A stretch of DNA of 64,000 nt from positions 13,914 through 77,913 of the forward strand of contig NZ_SJZI01000008.1 in NCBI RefSeq assembly GCF_004337505.1, given 5' to 3'. The stretch is from Flaviaestuariibacter flavus. GTDB lineage: Bacteria; Bacteroidota; Bacteroidia; Chitinophagales; Chitinophagaceae. This document shows positions 8,653-16,436 of this stretch, one piece after another. Within the stretch, counting starts at the first letter, position 1; the number at the start of each line of letters is the position of its first letter. Below the pieces are notes generated by a model. That model did no database searches. It worked only from the letters and a program-made list of their open reading frames with translations, and was not told the DNA's origin. Made by a program: the position numbers and the translations under genes.

Positions 8653-9348
8653 ATGCAACGAAACAAGCCGGGGACCTGCCTCGCCGTGGCCGCGCTGCTC
8701 CTAACAACAATGGTGCCGGAGCTCAGCCGGGCACAAAATATACGAATTGTCGGGAAAACAAAAATTTACAGGAACACCGTTCGGCAGGATAGCCTCAAAC
8801 GCATGGTGGAACTCCATACTTTATCGCCCGGCATCCGCTACGATCTGCGTTATGCAACCGAAAACAACTTTACCGGGCGCCGCCTGTACCCGAAGGGCAA
8901 TCGCACCTTCCTGCGGCTTCTGCCGGCGCGGGCGCTGGCCTCGGTGCAGGACAGCCTGCGGCAACAAGGGATCGGGCTCCGGATATTCGATGCGTACCGG
9001 CCGCATGCCGCAACCCGCCTGATGTGGGAGCTGGTGCACGACGAGCGCTATGTGGCAAACCCCGCGAAGGGCTCGGGACATAACCGCGGGCTGGCTGTAG
9101 ACCTCACGCTGGTAGACCTGAAAAGCGGAAACGAGTTGAACATGGGCACCGGCTTCGACAACTTCTCCGACAGCGCGCATTCCGATTACCGGAACCTGCC
9201 CGACGGCGTGCTCGCCAACCGGCGCCTGTTGCGCGGTGTGATGGAAGCAAAAGGATTTTCCGTGCTCAGTACCGAATGGTGGCATTTCTACTGGCCGAAT
9301 GACCGCGATTATGAAGTGCTTGATCTGCCGTTTAAAGCGCTGAGATAA
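8653..9348 (+). CDS. D-alanyl-D-alanine dipeptidase, VanX family, exported
   Basis: From ATG 8653 the protein has 231 residues and begins with a signal peptide (MQRNKPGTCLAVAALLL to SRAQ). Zinc-site motifs of the VanX/M15D family are complete: SGHNRGLAVDLTL (SxHxxGxAxD) and TEWWHFYW (ExWH). RIFDAYRP supplies the conserved Arg. It cleaves D-Ala-D-Ala; the signal peptide makes a wall-recycling or self-digestion role more likely than vancomycin resistance, and no vanH, vanA or vanRS genes are nearby. The frame is open back to 8542, but that part overlaps the divergent transpeptidase. The stop TAA borders a heptamer repeat. Confidence 0.9.
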   Translation: MQRNKPGTCLAVAALLLTTMVPELSRAQNIRIVGKTKIYRNTVRQDSLKRMVELHTLSPGIRYDLRYATENNFTGRRLYPKGNRTFLRLLPARALASVQDSLRQQGIGLRIFDAYRPHAATRLMWELVHDERYVANPAKGSGHNRGLAVDLTLVDLKSGNELNMGTGFDNFSDSAHSDYRNLPDGVLANRRLLRGVMEAKGFSVLSTEWWHFYWPNDRDYEVLDLPFKALR

Positions 9349-9435
9349 TTTTCATATTCAATATCCAATTTGCAAGTGGGTTGATACTTGCCTTGCCACT
9401 GGAACATTGAATATTGATTGCTGAATATTATCATT
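9349..9435. repeat. Heptamer inverted repeat, TTGANNA family
   Basis: The right arm reads ttgaata-ttgattg-ctgaata; the left arm, on the complement, reads ttgcaaa-ttggata-ttgaata. Seven-base phase is kept in both arms. It fills the gap between the convergent dipeptidase and thiamine-binding genes, where no separate terminator is seen. Confidence 0.7.
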
Positions 9436-9444
9436 TGGACTACA

Positions 9445-9759
9445 CTACATCCGTCGATCCAAGTCCCTGAACTTCTCCACCTTCTCCTCCCCTGTTATCG
9501 GGCCACCGGCCCGCACCTGCAGCTGGAAGTTGACGATCCACTCGGCGCAGCCGCGCTGCTGCAGGTGATCGTTGACGTTATGAAACACGTGCATTACCGC
9601 TTCGTAGCTGCCTTCGAGCACAGTAGAGAAAGGGCCTACTTCGTGGGCAATGCCGGAAGCTTTGATGATATCGATCGCCTCGTCCACCCATTCGTACGGA
9701 TGACGGTCCTCGACAATCGGAACGAGTTGCAGCGAAGCATTGACGGTATGCGTATGCAT
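9445..9759 (-). CDS. MTH1187 family thiamine-binding protein
   Basis: A 104-residue cytoplasmic protein matching the MTH1187/YqgV (DUF77) thiamine-binding family: ASLQLVPIVEDRHPYEWVDE and the central GPFSTVLEGSYEAVMHVFHN. Members form ferredoxin-fold tetramers that bind thiamine or related molecules; function is otherwise poorly known. Its ATG shares one base with the aroC stop (TGATG), so translation is probably coupled and the gene belongs to the aromatic operon. It closes that operon. Confidence 0.85.
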   Translation of the reverse strand: MHTHTVNASLQLVPIVEDRHPYEWVDEAIDIIKASGIAHEVGPFSTVLEGSYEAVMHVFHNVNDHLQQRGCAEWIVNFQLQVRAGGPITGEEKVEKFRDLDRRM

Positions 9760-10754
9760 CAGGAAATTATTCGGGGAATGAATGATTGTTCGAGGAAAAG
9801 ATCGGCCAGCACGACAGCGGCAACGGCTTCCAGCACAGGCGGCACGCGAAGCGCGATGCAGAGATCATGTCGGCCTTTTACGGAAAATGGCTCCACCGCG
9901 CCCGACCCGAGATTCCATGTTGCCTGCTCTTTCGGGGTCGACGAAGTGGGCTTCACCACAACACGGAAGCGAAGCTCGTTGCCGTTGCTGATACCGCCCA
10001 CAATGCCTCCGGCATGATTGGTTGCCGTAGCGCCTTCGGCATTTATGATGGCGTCGTTGTGCTCCGTGCCGAACATGCGGGCCGCGGCGAAGCCGGCGCC
10101 GAACTCGATGCCCTTGATCGCCGGGATGCTGAAAACGGCATGGGCGATCCGCGATTCTACCGAATCAAAAAAAGGCTCGCCAATACCTGCCGGAACACCC
10201 GCGACGCTGCATTCCACGATACCGCCCACCGAATCCTTGGCATCGATCGCCTTCTGAAGTCCTTTTTCGAGATCGGTTTCGCCGCCGATCTCCAGGATGC
10301 GGGCTTCTACCTTGCATTGAGCGAGAAGCTTTTTCGCCACCACACCGGCTGCCACCAGGCACACGGTAAGCCGCCCGCTGAAATGCCCGCCGCCACGGTA
10401 GTCTTCATGACCGCCAAACTTCTGGCGCGCCACCATGTCGGCATGGCCGGGACGGGGCACCGCCCGTAGCTTTTCGTAGTCGGAGGAGCGGGTATTGTTA
10501 TTCGGGAAAAGTATCGTCAGCGGCGCGCCGGTGGTTTTGCCATTGAAAAGCCCGCTTATAAACTGCGGGATATCGTCTTCCTTCCGGGGGGTTGTGCCTT
10601 TTTGCTGTCCGCCCTTGCGCCGCTCCAGGTCGGCTTCGAAATCGGCTTCGGAAAGCGGGAGCCCGGCAGGACAGCCATCGATGGTAATACCCACGGCGGG
10701 CCCATGCGATTCACCAAATATGGAAATACGGAAAAGTCGGCCGAACTGGTTCAT
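9759..10754 (-). CDS. aroC: Chorismate synthase
   Basis: Converts 5-enolpyruvylshikimate-3-phosphate to chorismate with reduced FMN, the last common step of aromatic biosynthesis. The sequence shows the AroC signatures FGESHGPAVGITIDGCPAG near the N-terminus, RPGHADMVARQKFG and YRGGGHFSGRLT in the centre, and a Gly-rich GIVGGISNGNE segment near 250. Its 331 residues are slightly below the usual 350-390. It lies 9 bases after aroA and overlaps the next gene by one base. Confidence 0.97.
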   Translation of the reverse strand: MNQFGRLFRISIFGESHGPAVGITIDGCPAGLPLSEADFEADLERRKGGQQKGTTPRKEDDIPQFISGLFNGKTTGAPLTILFPNNNTRSSDYEKLRAVPRPGHADMVARQKFGGHEDYRGGGHFSGRLTVCLVAAGVVAKKLLAQCKVEARILEIGGETDLEKGLQKAIDAKDSVGGIVECSVAGVPAGIGEPFFDSVESRIAHAVFSIPAIKGIEFGAGFAAARMFGTEHNDAIINAEGATATNHAGGIVGGISNGNELRFRVVVKPTSSTPKEQATWNLGSGAVEPFSVKGRHDLCIALRVPPVLEAVAAVVLADLFLEQSFIPRIIS

Positions 10755-10763
10755 GAAATGCGA

Positions 10764-12056
10764 TTAACCGGTTAAAGATACGGAGGCACCCAGCTGCTGC
10801 AGGTGTGCCCAGAATTGCGGGTAGGATTTACCGACGGCTTCGGCTCCTTCAATTGTCACCGGGCCATCCGCCCGGAGTGCCGCTACCCCCAAAGCCATGG
10901 CAATGCGGTGGTCGTGCCGCGCAGAAACGGCTGCGCCCCGGAGAACTGTTCCGCCGCGAACGATCATCAGGTCATCCTGTAGTTCTACGGAAAGCCCGAG
11001 TTTACCGAATTCATCCTGCAAGGTCAGGGCGCGGTTGCTCTCCTTGTGCGCGAGTCGATGCACTCCTTCGATCACCGACGTGCCCGCGCAGCAGGAAGCA
11101 AGGGCAACCAGCGGCGGGAAAAGATCAGGACAATCGGTGGCGTTGAAATGGAAAGGGTTCAGTCCTCCCCCGCCCGCCTGCCCTCCCACCGAGATCCCGT
11201 CCTCCCGGATACTGAGGGCCACGTTGGTCTGCATCAGCGCCCGCAGGATGGCTTTATCGGCCTGCTCGCTGAACACGTCGAGTCCGGTTACTTCCAGTTT
11301 GCCGGCGATGGCGCCGGCAACCAGTCCAAAGGCCGCACCACTCCAATCACCCTGCACGGTATAATGGAGCGGATCTTTTGCCGGAGTTGGTACCGAATCG
11401 CCGAACACGAAGGACTCATAATTGTCGTTGCGCGGGACCTTCATACCAAAATCACGCATAACGGCAAGCGTCAGGTCGATATAGGGCCTGCTGTTGAGAC
11501 CCTTAACGGTAAGGGCGACACCCCGCGCACCGGCTGCTGAATATGCCATCAGGAGGCCCGTGAGAAATTGGGAGGATAAAGAGCCGTCGATGGTGATATC
11601 GGCGGGCTGCAGCGGTCCCTGTACATGGAGCGGCAGTTTCCCCGCCGTACTGCCACCGCGCACACCGATCTGCGGAAGCACCGTGTCGAAAAAATCAAGC
11701 GGCCTCGCCGTCAGGCTACCGCTCCCGGTGATGGTAAGTTCCTGGCTGCTTAGGGCGGCAATGGGCGTAAACATACGCACCGACAGGCCGCTCTCGCCGC
11801 AATGAAGCTGTCCTTCTTTTGGTTGCACCCCCCTGGAAGTGATCGTGATCGTGGACTCATCTTTCGCCACATGGGCGCCGAGCCGGGTCACCAGGTCAAG
11901 TGCGGCACGATCGTCTTCTGAATTACCCGGGTTGTGAAGTATGGTCGTTCCCGAACGCAGCAGCGCGGCGGCGCAGGCGCGCTGCATGGCGCTTTTGGAT
12001 GCAGGCGGCACATAGGTGCCCGAGACGGTGGAAGGCGAAACAGTTGCGTTCATCAA
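10764..12056 (-). CDS. aroA: 3-phosphoshikimate 1-carboxyvinyltransferase (EPSP synthase)
   Basis: A 430-residue EPSP synthase joining phosphoenolpyruvate to shikimate-3-phosphate. Recognisable are PASKSAMQRACAAALL near the N-terminus, CGESGLSVRMFTPIAAL (LxxxxSGxxxR-type loop), the DGSLSSQFLTGLLMAYSAA segment, LNSRPYIDLTL and the C-terminal DHRIAMALG. Starts at ATG 12056 or the adjacent ATG 12053; either overlaps the end of aroB. Confidence 0.96.
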   Translation of the reverse strand: MMNATVSPSTVSGTYVPPASKSAMQRACAAALLRSGTTILHNPGNSEDDRAALDLVTRLGAHVAKDESTITITSRGVQPKEGQLHCGESGLSVRMFTPIAALSSQELTITGSGSLTARPLDFFDTVLPQIGVRGGSTAGKLPLHVQGPLQPADITIDGSLSSQFLTGLLMAYSAAGARGVALTVKGLNSRPYIDLTLAVMRDFGMKVPRNDNYESFVFGDSVPTPAKDPLHYTVQGDWSGAAFGLVAGAIAGKLEVTGLDVFSEQADKAILRALMQTNVALSIREDGISVGGQAGGGGLNPFHFNATDCPDLFPPLVALASCCAGTSVIEGVHRLAHKESNRALTLQDEFGKLGLSVELQDDLMIVRGGTVLRGAAVSARHDHRIAMALGVAALRADGPVTIEGAEAVGKSYPQFWAHLQQLGASVSLTG

Positions 12057-13063
12057 AGCATTTTGTCGAGTTCCTTAATGGTGATGGGCGTTACTACGGC
12101 TTTGCCGGTCTTTTCCAGGAGCACAAAGTGAATATGATCGCCTTGTTTCTTTTTGTCTTTCACAAGCACCGGCAGCACCTTTTCTTTTTTGTAAACCGCT
12201 TCGGTGGGCAGGCCATATTGTTGCAGCAACGCTTTTAGCCGGTCCGCTTCCTTGTAACCGAGCCGTTCCACCGAAAGGCGCGCCGCAAAAGCCATCCCGA
12301 TGGAGATCGCTTCGCCGTGCGTCAGCTCATACTGGTTCTCAAGCGCATGGCCCAGGGTATGACCGAAATTGAGCAGGCGGCGCTCGCCGCTTTCGCGCTC
12401 ATCGCTCATCACCACGCGGGTTTTGAGCAGGGCGTTACGCTCCACGAGTTCGGCAAGCGCTGTCTTGTTCTTTTTATAGAAACCGATATCAGCAGCCTCG
12501 AGCTCGCGGAAAAGCTGGGCGTCGCGGATGGCCGCGTGCTTGATCACCTCGGCAAAGCCGGAACGCCATTCGCTGTCCGGCAGTGTTTTTAACAACGATG
12601 GATCATGAAGAATAAATGCCGGCTGGCGGATGGTGCCGACGAGGTTTTTATAAACGCCGACATCGATGCCGTTCTTCCCGCCGATGGATGCATCCACAAG
12701 GCCAAGCAGCGTCGTCGGCACAAAACCGCAACGGATGCCCCGCAGGAAGATGGCAGCGATATAACCCGCCAGGTCGGTAACGACGCCGCCGCCAACGCCT
12801 ACGAGCGTCCAGCCGCGGTCGGCGCCCATATCGAGCAGCTGCCCGATGGCCGCGTCCACGGTAGCCTGCACCTTGTAGGCTTCGCCCGGCTTCAGCACAA
12901 TGGTATTCCAGCCTTTGAACTTCGCCGGGTGCGCCTCGAATACGTGCTCGTCGGTCAGGAGTACCGTAGTTTTACGGTCTGTGAGGTCCCGGAGTTCCGC
13001 AAAGCTGCCATCGAAATGACAGGCCACTTCGGCACCGCCGATCCGGAAGGTTTTCGTTTCCAT
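12053..13063 (-). CDS. aroB: 3-dehydroquinate synthase
   Basis: Cyclises DAHP to 3-dehydroquinate with NAD and a divalent metal. The 336 residues carry the family's LVGVGGGVVTDLAGYIAAIF nucleotide-binding loop, TTLLGLVDASIGGKNGID, SGFAEVIKHAAI and the metal-binding GHTLGHALE. Its start codon overlaps the stop of the DAHP synthase gene by one base, and its end overlaps aroA. Confidence 0.97.
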   Translation of the reverse strand: METKTFRIGGAEVACHFDGSFAELRDLTDRKTTVLLTDEHVFEAHPAKFKGWNTIVLKPGEAYKVQATVDAAIGQLLDMGADRGWTLVGVGGGVVTDLAGYIAAIFLRGIRCGFVPTTLLGLVDASIGGKNGIDVGVYKNLVGTIRQPAFILHDPSLLKTLPDSEWRSGFAEVIKHAAIRDAQLFRELEAADIGFYKKNKTALAELVERNALLKTRVVMSDERESGERRLLNFGHTLGHALENQYELTHGEAISIGMAFAARLSVERLGYKEADRLKALLQQYGLPTEAVYKKEKVLPVLVKDKKKQGDHIHFVLLEKTGKAVVTPITIKELDKML

Positions 13064-14139
13064 CAGCTGTTGAAGATTTTATTCTGGTGGTTGATGCTTT
13101 CCATGTGCACCGCGTCGAGGTAGCGGGTGATAAAATCCTGCGACAGCCCGAAGCGCTCGCCGCGCTTTACGGCGCGCTCAAGGATCTCGTTCCAGCGGCG
13201 CGTCTGCAGGATGGTGATGTTGTTTTCTTTTTTATACTGCCCGATCTGGTCGGCGATCTTCATCCGCTGCCCCAGCAACTGCAGCAGCTCGTCGTCGAGC
13301 TGGTTGATCTGCTGGCGCATCCGCTCCAGCACGGCGTGGGCTTCCTCGGAACTCACTTCTTCTTTTCTCCAGATAATCCCCGCAAGCAGCGCATCGAGCT
13401 GCTCGGGCGTGATCTGTTGCTTCGCGTCGCTCCAGGCCTCGTCGGGGGTGATGTGGCTTTCGATCATCAGCCCGTCGTAGTCGAGGTCGATGGCTTCCTG
13501 GGCCACCTCCTGCAGGATGTCGCGGCGCCCGCAGATATGCGAAGGGTCGTTAATCAGCAGCATATCCGGGTTACGGCGCTTCATCTCGATGGCGAGGTGC
13601 CACATCGGCGCGTTGCGGTATTCGGTGTTGCCATACGATGAAAAGCCGCGGTGGATGAGGCCGATCTCGGTAATGCCCGATTTGGCCACCCGCTCCACGG
13701 CACCGGTCCATAGTTCGAGGTCGGGATTAATCGGGTTTTTGATCAGCACGGGAACGCTGACTCCGCGCAGGGCATCGGCCACTTCCTGTACGCTGAAGGG
13801 ATTGACGGTGGTGCGGGCGCCGATCCACAATACGTCGACGCCGAAATGCAGGGCGTCTTCCACCTGCTTGCCGGTCGCTACTTCAACGGCGGCGGGCAGG
13901 CCGGTGGCCTTTTTTGCCGCCTGCAGCCAGGGCAGGCCTTTGGTGCCAACGCCCTCGAAGGAGCCGGGGCGGGTGCGCGGCTTCCAGATGCCGGCACGAA
14001 GCATATCCACGCGGCCGGTGGCGGCGAGGCGGGTGGCGGTTTCCAGCACCTGCTCTTCGGTTTCGGCGCTGCAGGGACCGCTGATGATGAGGGGGCGTTT
14101 TTTCCAGGTTTCCAGCACGGATGTCGGTGTCGTTTTCAT
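13063..14139 (-). CDS. Bifunctional 3-deoxy-7-phosphoheptulonate synthase / chorismate mutase
   Basis: A 358-residue fusion. Residues 1-250 are a type I-beta (KDO8P-synthase-like) DAHP synthase, with LIISGPCSAETEEQVLETA, KPRTRPGSFEGVG and the NDPSHICGRRD metal region. Residues 265-350 are an AroQ-type chorismate mutase with RQQINQLDDELLQLLGQRMK and IGQYKKENN. It runs the first step of the shikimate pathway and the first committed step to Phe/Tyr; in related fusions the mutase domain also acts as an allosteric sensor. It overlaps aroB by one base. Confidence 0.95.
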   Translation of the reverse strand: MKTTPTSVLETWKKRPLIISGPCSAETEEQVLETATRLAATGRVDMLRAGIWKPRTRPGSFEGVGTKGLPWLQAAKKATGLPAAVEVATGKQVEDALHFGVDVLWIGARTTVNPFSVQEVADALRGVSVPVLIKNPINPDLELWTGAVERVAKSGITEIGLIHRGFSSYGNTEYRNAPMWHLAIEMKRRNPDMLLINDPSHICGRRDILQEVAQEAIDLDYDGLMIESHITPDEAWSDAKQQITPEQLDALLAGIIWRKEEVSSEEAHAVLERMRQQINQLDDELLQLLGQRMKIADQIGQYKKENNITILQTRRWNEILERAVKRGERFGLSQDFITRYLDAVHMESINHQNKIFNS

Positions 14140-14187
14140 GTGTCTGTTTTAGTGCCGGCAGCGAAAGTAGGCCGCTGCCGGACGGGT

Positions 14188-15027
14188 TCAGCGAATGATG
14201 CGTTTGATGGTGTTGGCCTGCGTGATGAGCTCGGCCAGGTATTCGTAATTGTCTTTTTCAAGGCAGTCTTTGAACTTGCGCAGCTGGCTGATGTGCTCAT
14301 TGAGTACATCAAGCACGTTGTCGCGGTTCTGGCGGAAGATGGGCACCCACATCGCCGGGCTGCTCTTTGCCAGGCGCACGGTGCTTTCGAAGCCACCGCT
14401 CGCCAGCTCGAAAATGGCTGCGTCGGCACGCTCTTTTTCCAGCACGGTGTTGGCCAGCGCAAAAGAAGTGATGTGCGAGATATGACTGACGTAGGCCACA
14501 TGCAGGTCGTGCTCCGCACCTTTCATATACACGAGGTGCATGCCCAGGTCGCGGAAGATGCCTTCAACAAGCTGCGCCGCATCGGCGTCGGAGTATTCGC
14601 GATCGCACAGTACAGCCGCTTTCCTGGCAAAGGCCCCGTGCACGGCAGCTTCAGGTCCACTGTACTCGGTGCCCCACATCGGGTGCGCCGCCACAAAGCG
14701 GCCCCGGAGCGGGTGGCCGGCAACGGCTGCCAGCACCGGCCCTTTGGTGGAGCCTACGTCGAATACGACCTGCCGGTCCACAAGATCCAGCACCTGCGGC
14801 AGCAATACCGACAGTATATCTACGGGAACAGCCAATGCGACCGCATCGGCACCGCGAACGGCTTCTTCGAGCGGCAGCACCTCGTCGCACAGCCCAAGCC
14901 GCAGGGCCGTAGCTGCATGCACAGCGTTATTGTCCACACCGGTTACCCGGCTGACTCTTCCCCGGTCGCGGAGGCCGAGCGCAAGGGAGCCGCCGATCAA
15001 TCCAAGCCCGATTACACAAAGCTTCAT
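14188..15027 (-). CDS. tyrA: Prephenate dehydrogenase
   Basis: From ATG 15027 the protein has 279 residues and starts directly with the NAD-binding fold (MKLCVIGLGLIGGSLALGL). It carries the TyrA motifs DVGSTKGPVL and HPMWGTEYSGP and the helical C-terminal dimerisation domain. It makes 4-hydroxyphenylpyruvate for tyrosine. The frame runs back to 15096, but that part reads into the upstream gene. The ATG overlaps the aminotransferase TGA (ATGA). Confidence 0.93.
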   Translation of the reverse strand: MKLCVIGLGLIGGSLALGLRDRGRVSRVTGVDNNAVHAATALRLGLCDEVLPLEEAVRGADAVALAVPVDILSVLLPQVLDLVDRQVVFDVGSTKGPVLAAVAGHPLRGRFVAAHPMWGTEYSGPEAAVHGAFARKAAVLCDREYSDADAAQLVEGIFRDLGMHLVYMKGAEHDLHVAYVSHISHITSFALANTVLEKERADAAIFELASGGFESTVRLAKSSPAMWVPIFRQNRDNVLDVLNEHISQLRKFKDCLEKDNYEYLAELITQANTIKRIIR

Positions 15028-16211
15028 GCGGGTTGTTTTTGAATAAATGAATGGACGCGGTCGGCGGCGGCGCGCAGGCGCGCTTCGGAAGCGCACAGGC
15101 TCACACGGATGTAGCCCTGCCCTTCGGTGCCGAAGATGCCGCCCGGTGTGAGAAAAACGCGGGCTTCCTGTAGCAGGGCGTCACTCAGCGCAAACCCGTC
15201 GGCCCACCGGTCGGGCACGGCGGCCCAGACGAAGAGGCCTGCCTGCGCCGGGTCGTAGGTACAACCCAGCGCGTCGAGAATTGCATACACCAAGGCGCGT
15301 CTGGCGCGGTAGGTGGCGTTCAGCGACTCCTGCCAGGAGCTGTCGAGGTCCAGGGCCGCCACGGCCGCCAGCTGTACAGGCAGCAGCATGCCGCTGTCCA
15401 TATTGCTTTTGAAGCGCAGCACGTCATCGATGCGCTCCTTAGCACCGCACAGCACCCCGATGCGCCAGCCCGCCATATTGTGCGACTTGCTGAGCGAGTT
15501 GAGCTCCACCGCCACCTCGCGCGCACCGGGCACCGCCAGGATGCTTTGCGGGTGATCGTTGAGGATGAAGCTGTAGGGATTGTCGTGGCAGATCAGGATG
15601 TGGTGCTTTCGTCCGAACGCAATGAGCTTTTCAAAAAGACCCCTGGAAGGAAGTGTGCCGGTAGGCATATGCGGGTAGTTCACCCACATCAGCTTCACCC
15701 GCGAAAGGTCACTCGCTTCAAGGGCTTCAAAATCCGGTTCCCAGCCGTTTTCCGCCCGCAGCGGATAATCCACCGCCCGCGCGCCGGCAAGAGTTACGGC
15801 ACTCCGGTAGGTGGGATAACCCGGGTTGGGCACGAGGGCTTCGTCGCCGGGGTCGAGATAAGTCATACACAGGTGCAGGATGCCCTCCTTGGAACCGATC
15901 AGGGGAAGGATCTCGGTAGCCGGGTCGAGGGGCACGCCGTAGCAGCGGCCATACCAGGCAGCCAGCGCCCCGCGCAATGCGGCAGCGCCTTTATAGCTTT
16001 GGTAGGCATGCACGTCGGGGCGGGCGGCGGCATCCTGCAGGGCGGCAATAACGGAGGCATGGGGGGCGCCGTCGGGTGAGCCGATACCCAGGTTGATCAC
16101 GTCGGCACCACCCGCGTTGAGCGCGTCGATCTCCCGCAGCTTTTGCGAGAAATAGTATTCACCGATACCGGAGAGGCGTTTTGCGGTCTGAATCATCTTG
16201 ATCGGGCGCAT
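15024..16211 (-). CDS. Class I/II pyridoxal-phosphate aminotransferase
   Basis: A 395-residue fold-type I aminotransferase. The PLP lysine lies in ELNSLSKSHNMAGWR (about residue 240), with VNYPHMPTG as the conserved Asn-Pro region and a C-terminal Arg in YIRVSLCASEARL. It resembles LL-diaminopimelate/aspartate-type enzymes; as first gene of the aromatic operon it may transaminate prephenate, phenylpyruvate or 4-hydroxyphenylpyruvate. No prephenate dehydratase gene is in the window. The start codon at 16211 directly follows a hairpin and T-run; ATG 16196 is an alternative start. Confidence 0.9.
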   Translation of the reverse strand: MRPIKMIQTAKRLSGIGEYYFSQKLREIDALNAGGADVINLGIGSPDGAPHASVIAALQDAAARPDVHAYQSYKGAAALRGALAAWYGRCYGVPLDPATEILPLIGSKEGILHLCMTYLDPGDEALVPNPGYPTYRSAVTLAGARAVDYPLRAENGWEPDFEALEASDLSRVKLMWVNYPHMPTGTLPSRGLFEKLIAFGRKHHILICHDNPYSFILNDHPQSILAVPGAREVAVELNSLSKSHNMAGWRIGVLCGAKERIDDVLRFKSNMDSGMLLPVQLAAVAALDLDSSWQESLNATYRARRALVYAILDALGCTYDPAQAGLFVWAAVPDRWADGFALSDALLQEARVFLTPGGIFGTEGQGYIRVSLCASEARLRAAADRVHSFIQKQPA

Positions 16212-16218
16212 AAAAAAA

Positions 16219-16238
16219 GTCCCGGCTTTCGCCGGGAC
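16219..16238 (-). terminator. Intrinsic terminator directly before the aminotransferase start
   Basis: Stem gtcccggc / gccgggac with a 4-base loop, followed on the minus strand by seven Ts that run straight into the ATG at 16211. It should end helicase transcription, or act as a leader element for the aromatic operon. Confidence 0.7.
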
Positions 16239-16366
16239 CTTGTATATGCATTTTTTTTAAATTCTATATGCTGTATGAACAAAGCGATCCCGGCTCCATT
16301 ACGAAGTAATAATACCAACGATATGCTTTGTTGTTCATCATCAAACCAAATATAAAGAGAATCTTT

Positions 16367-16420
16367 CAATCTGGAATCTGTAAATCTGGAATCTGAATTC
16401 AACAAACAGATTCCAGATTG
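16367..16420. repeat. Heptamer inverted repeat, AATCTGN type
   Basis: The 14 bases caatctggaatctg (16367-16380) are repeated at 16382-16395 and occur inverted and perfect at 16407-16420. The internal unit is seven bases. It lies just past the helicase stop. Confidence 0.7.
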
Positions 16421-16436
16421 GAAAATTCCCGATCCC

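Noticed and set aside
8653..9348. Vancomycin-resistance gene cluster
   Set aside because: Only a VanX-family dipeptidase with a signal peptide is present; no vanH, D-Ala-D-Lac ligase or two-component genes are nearby.
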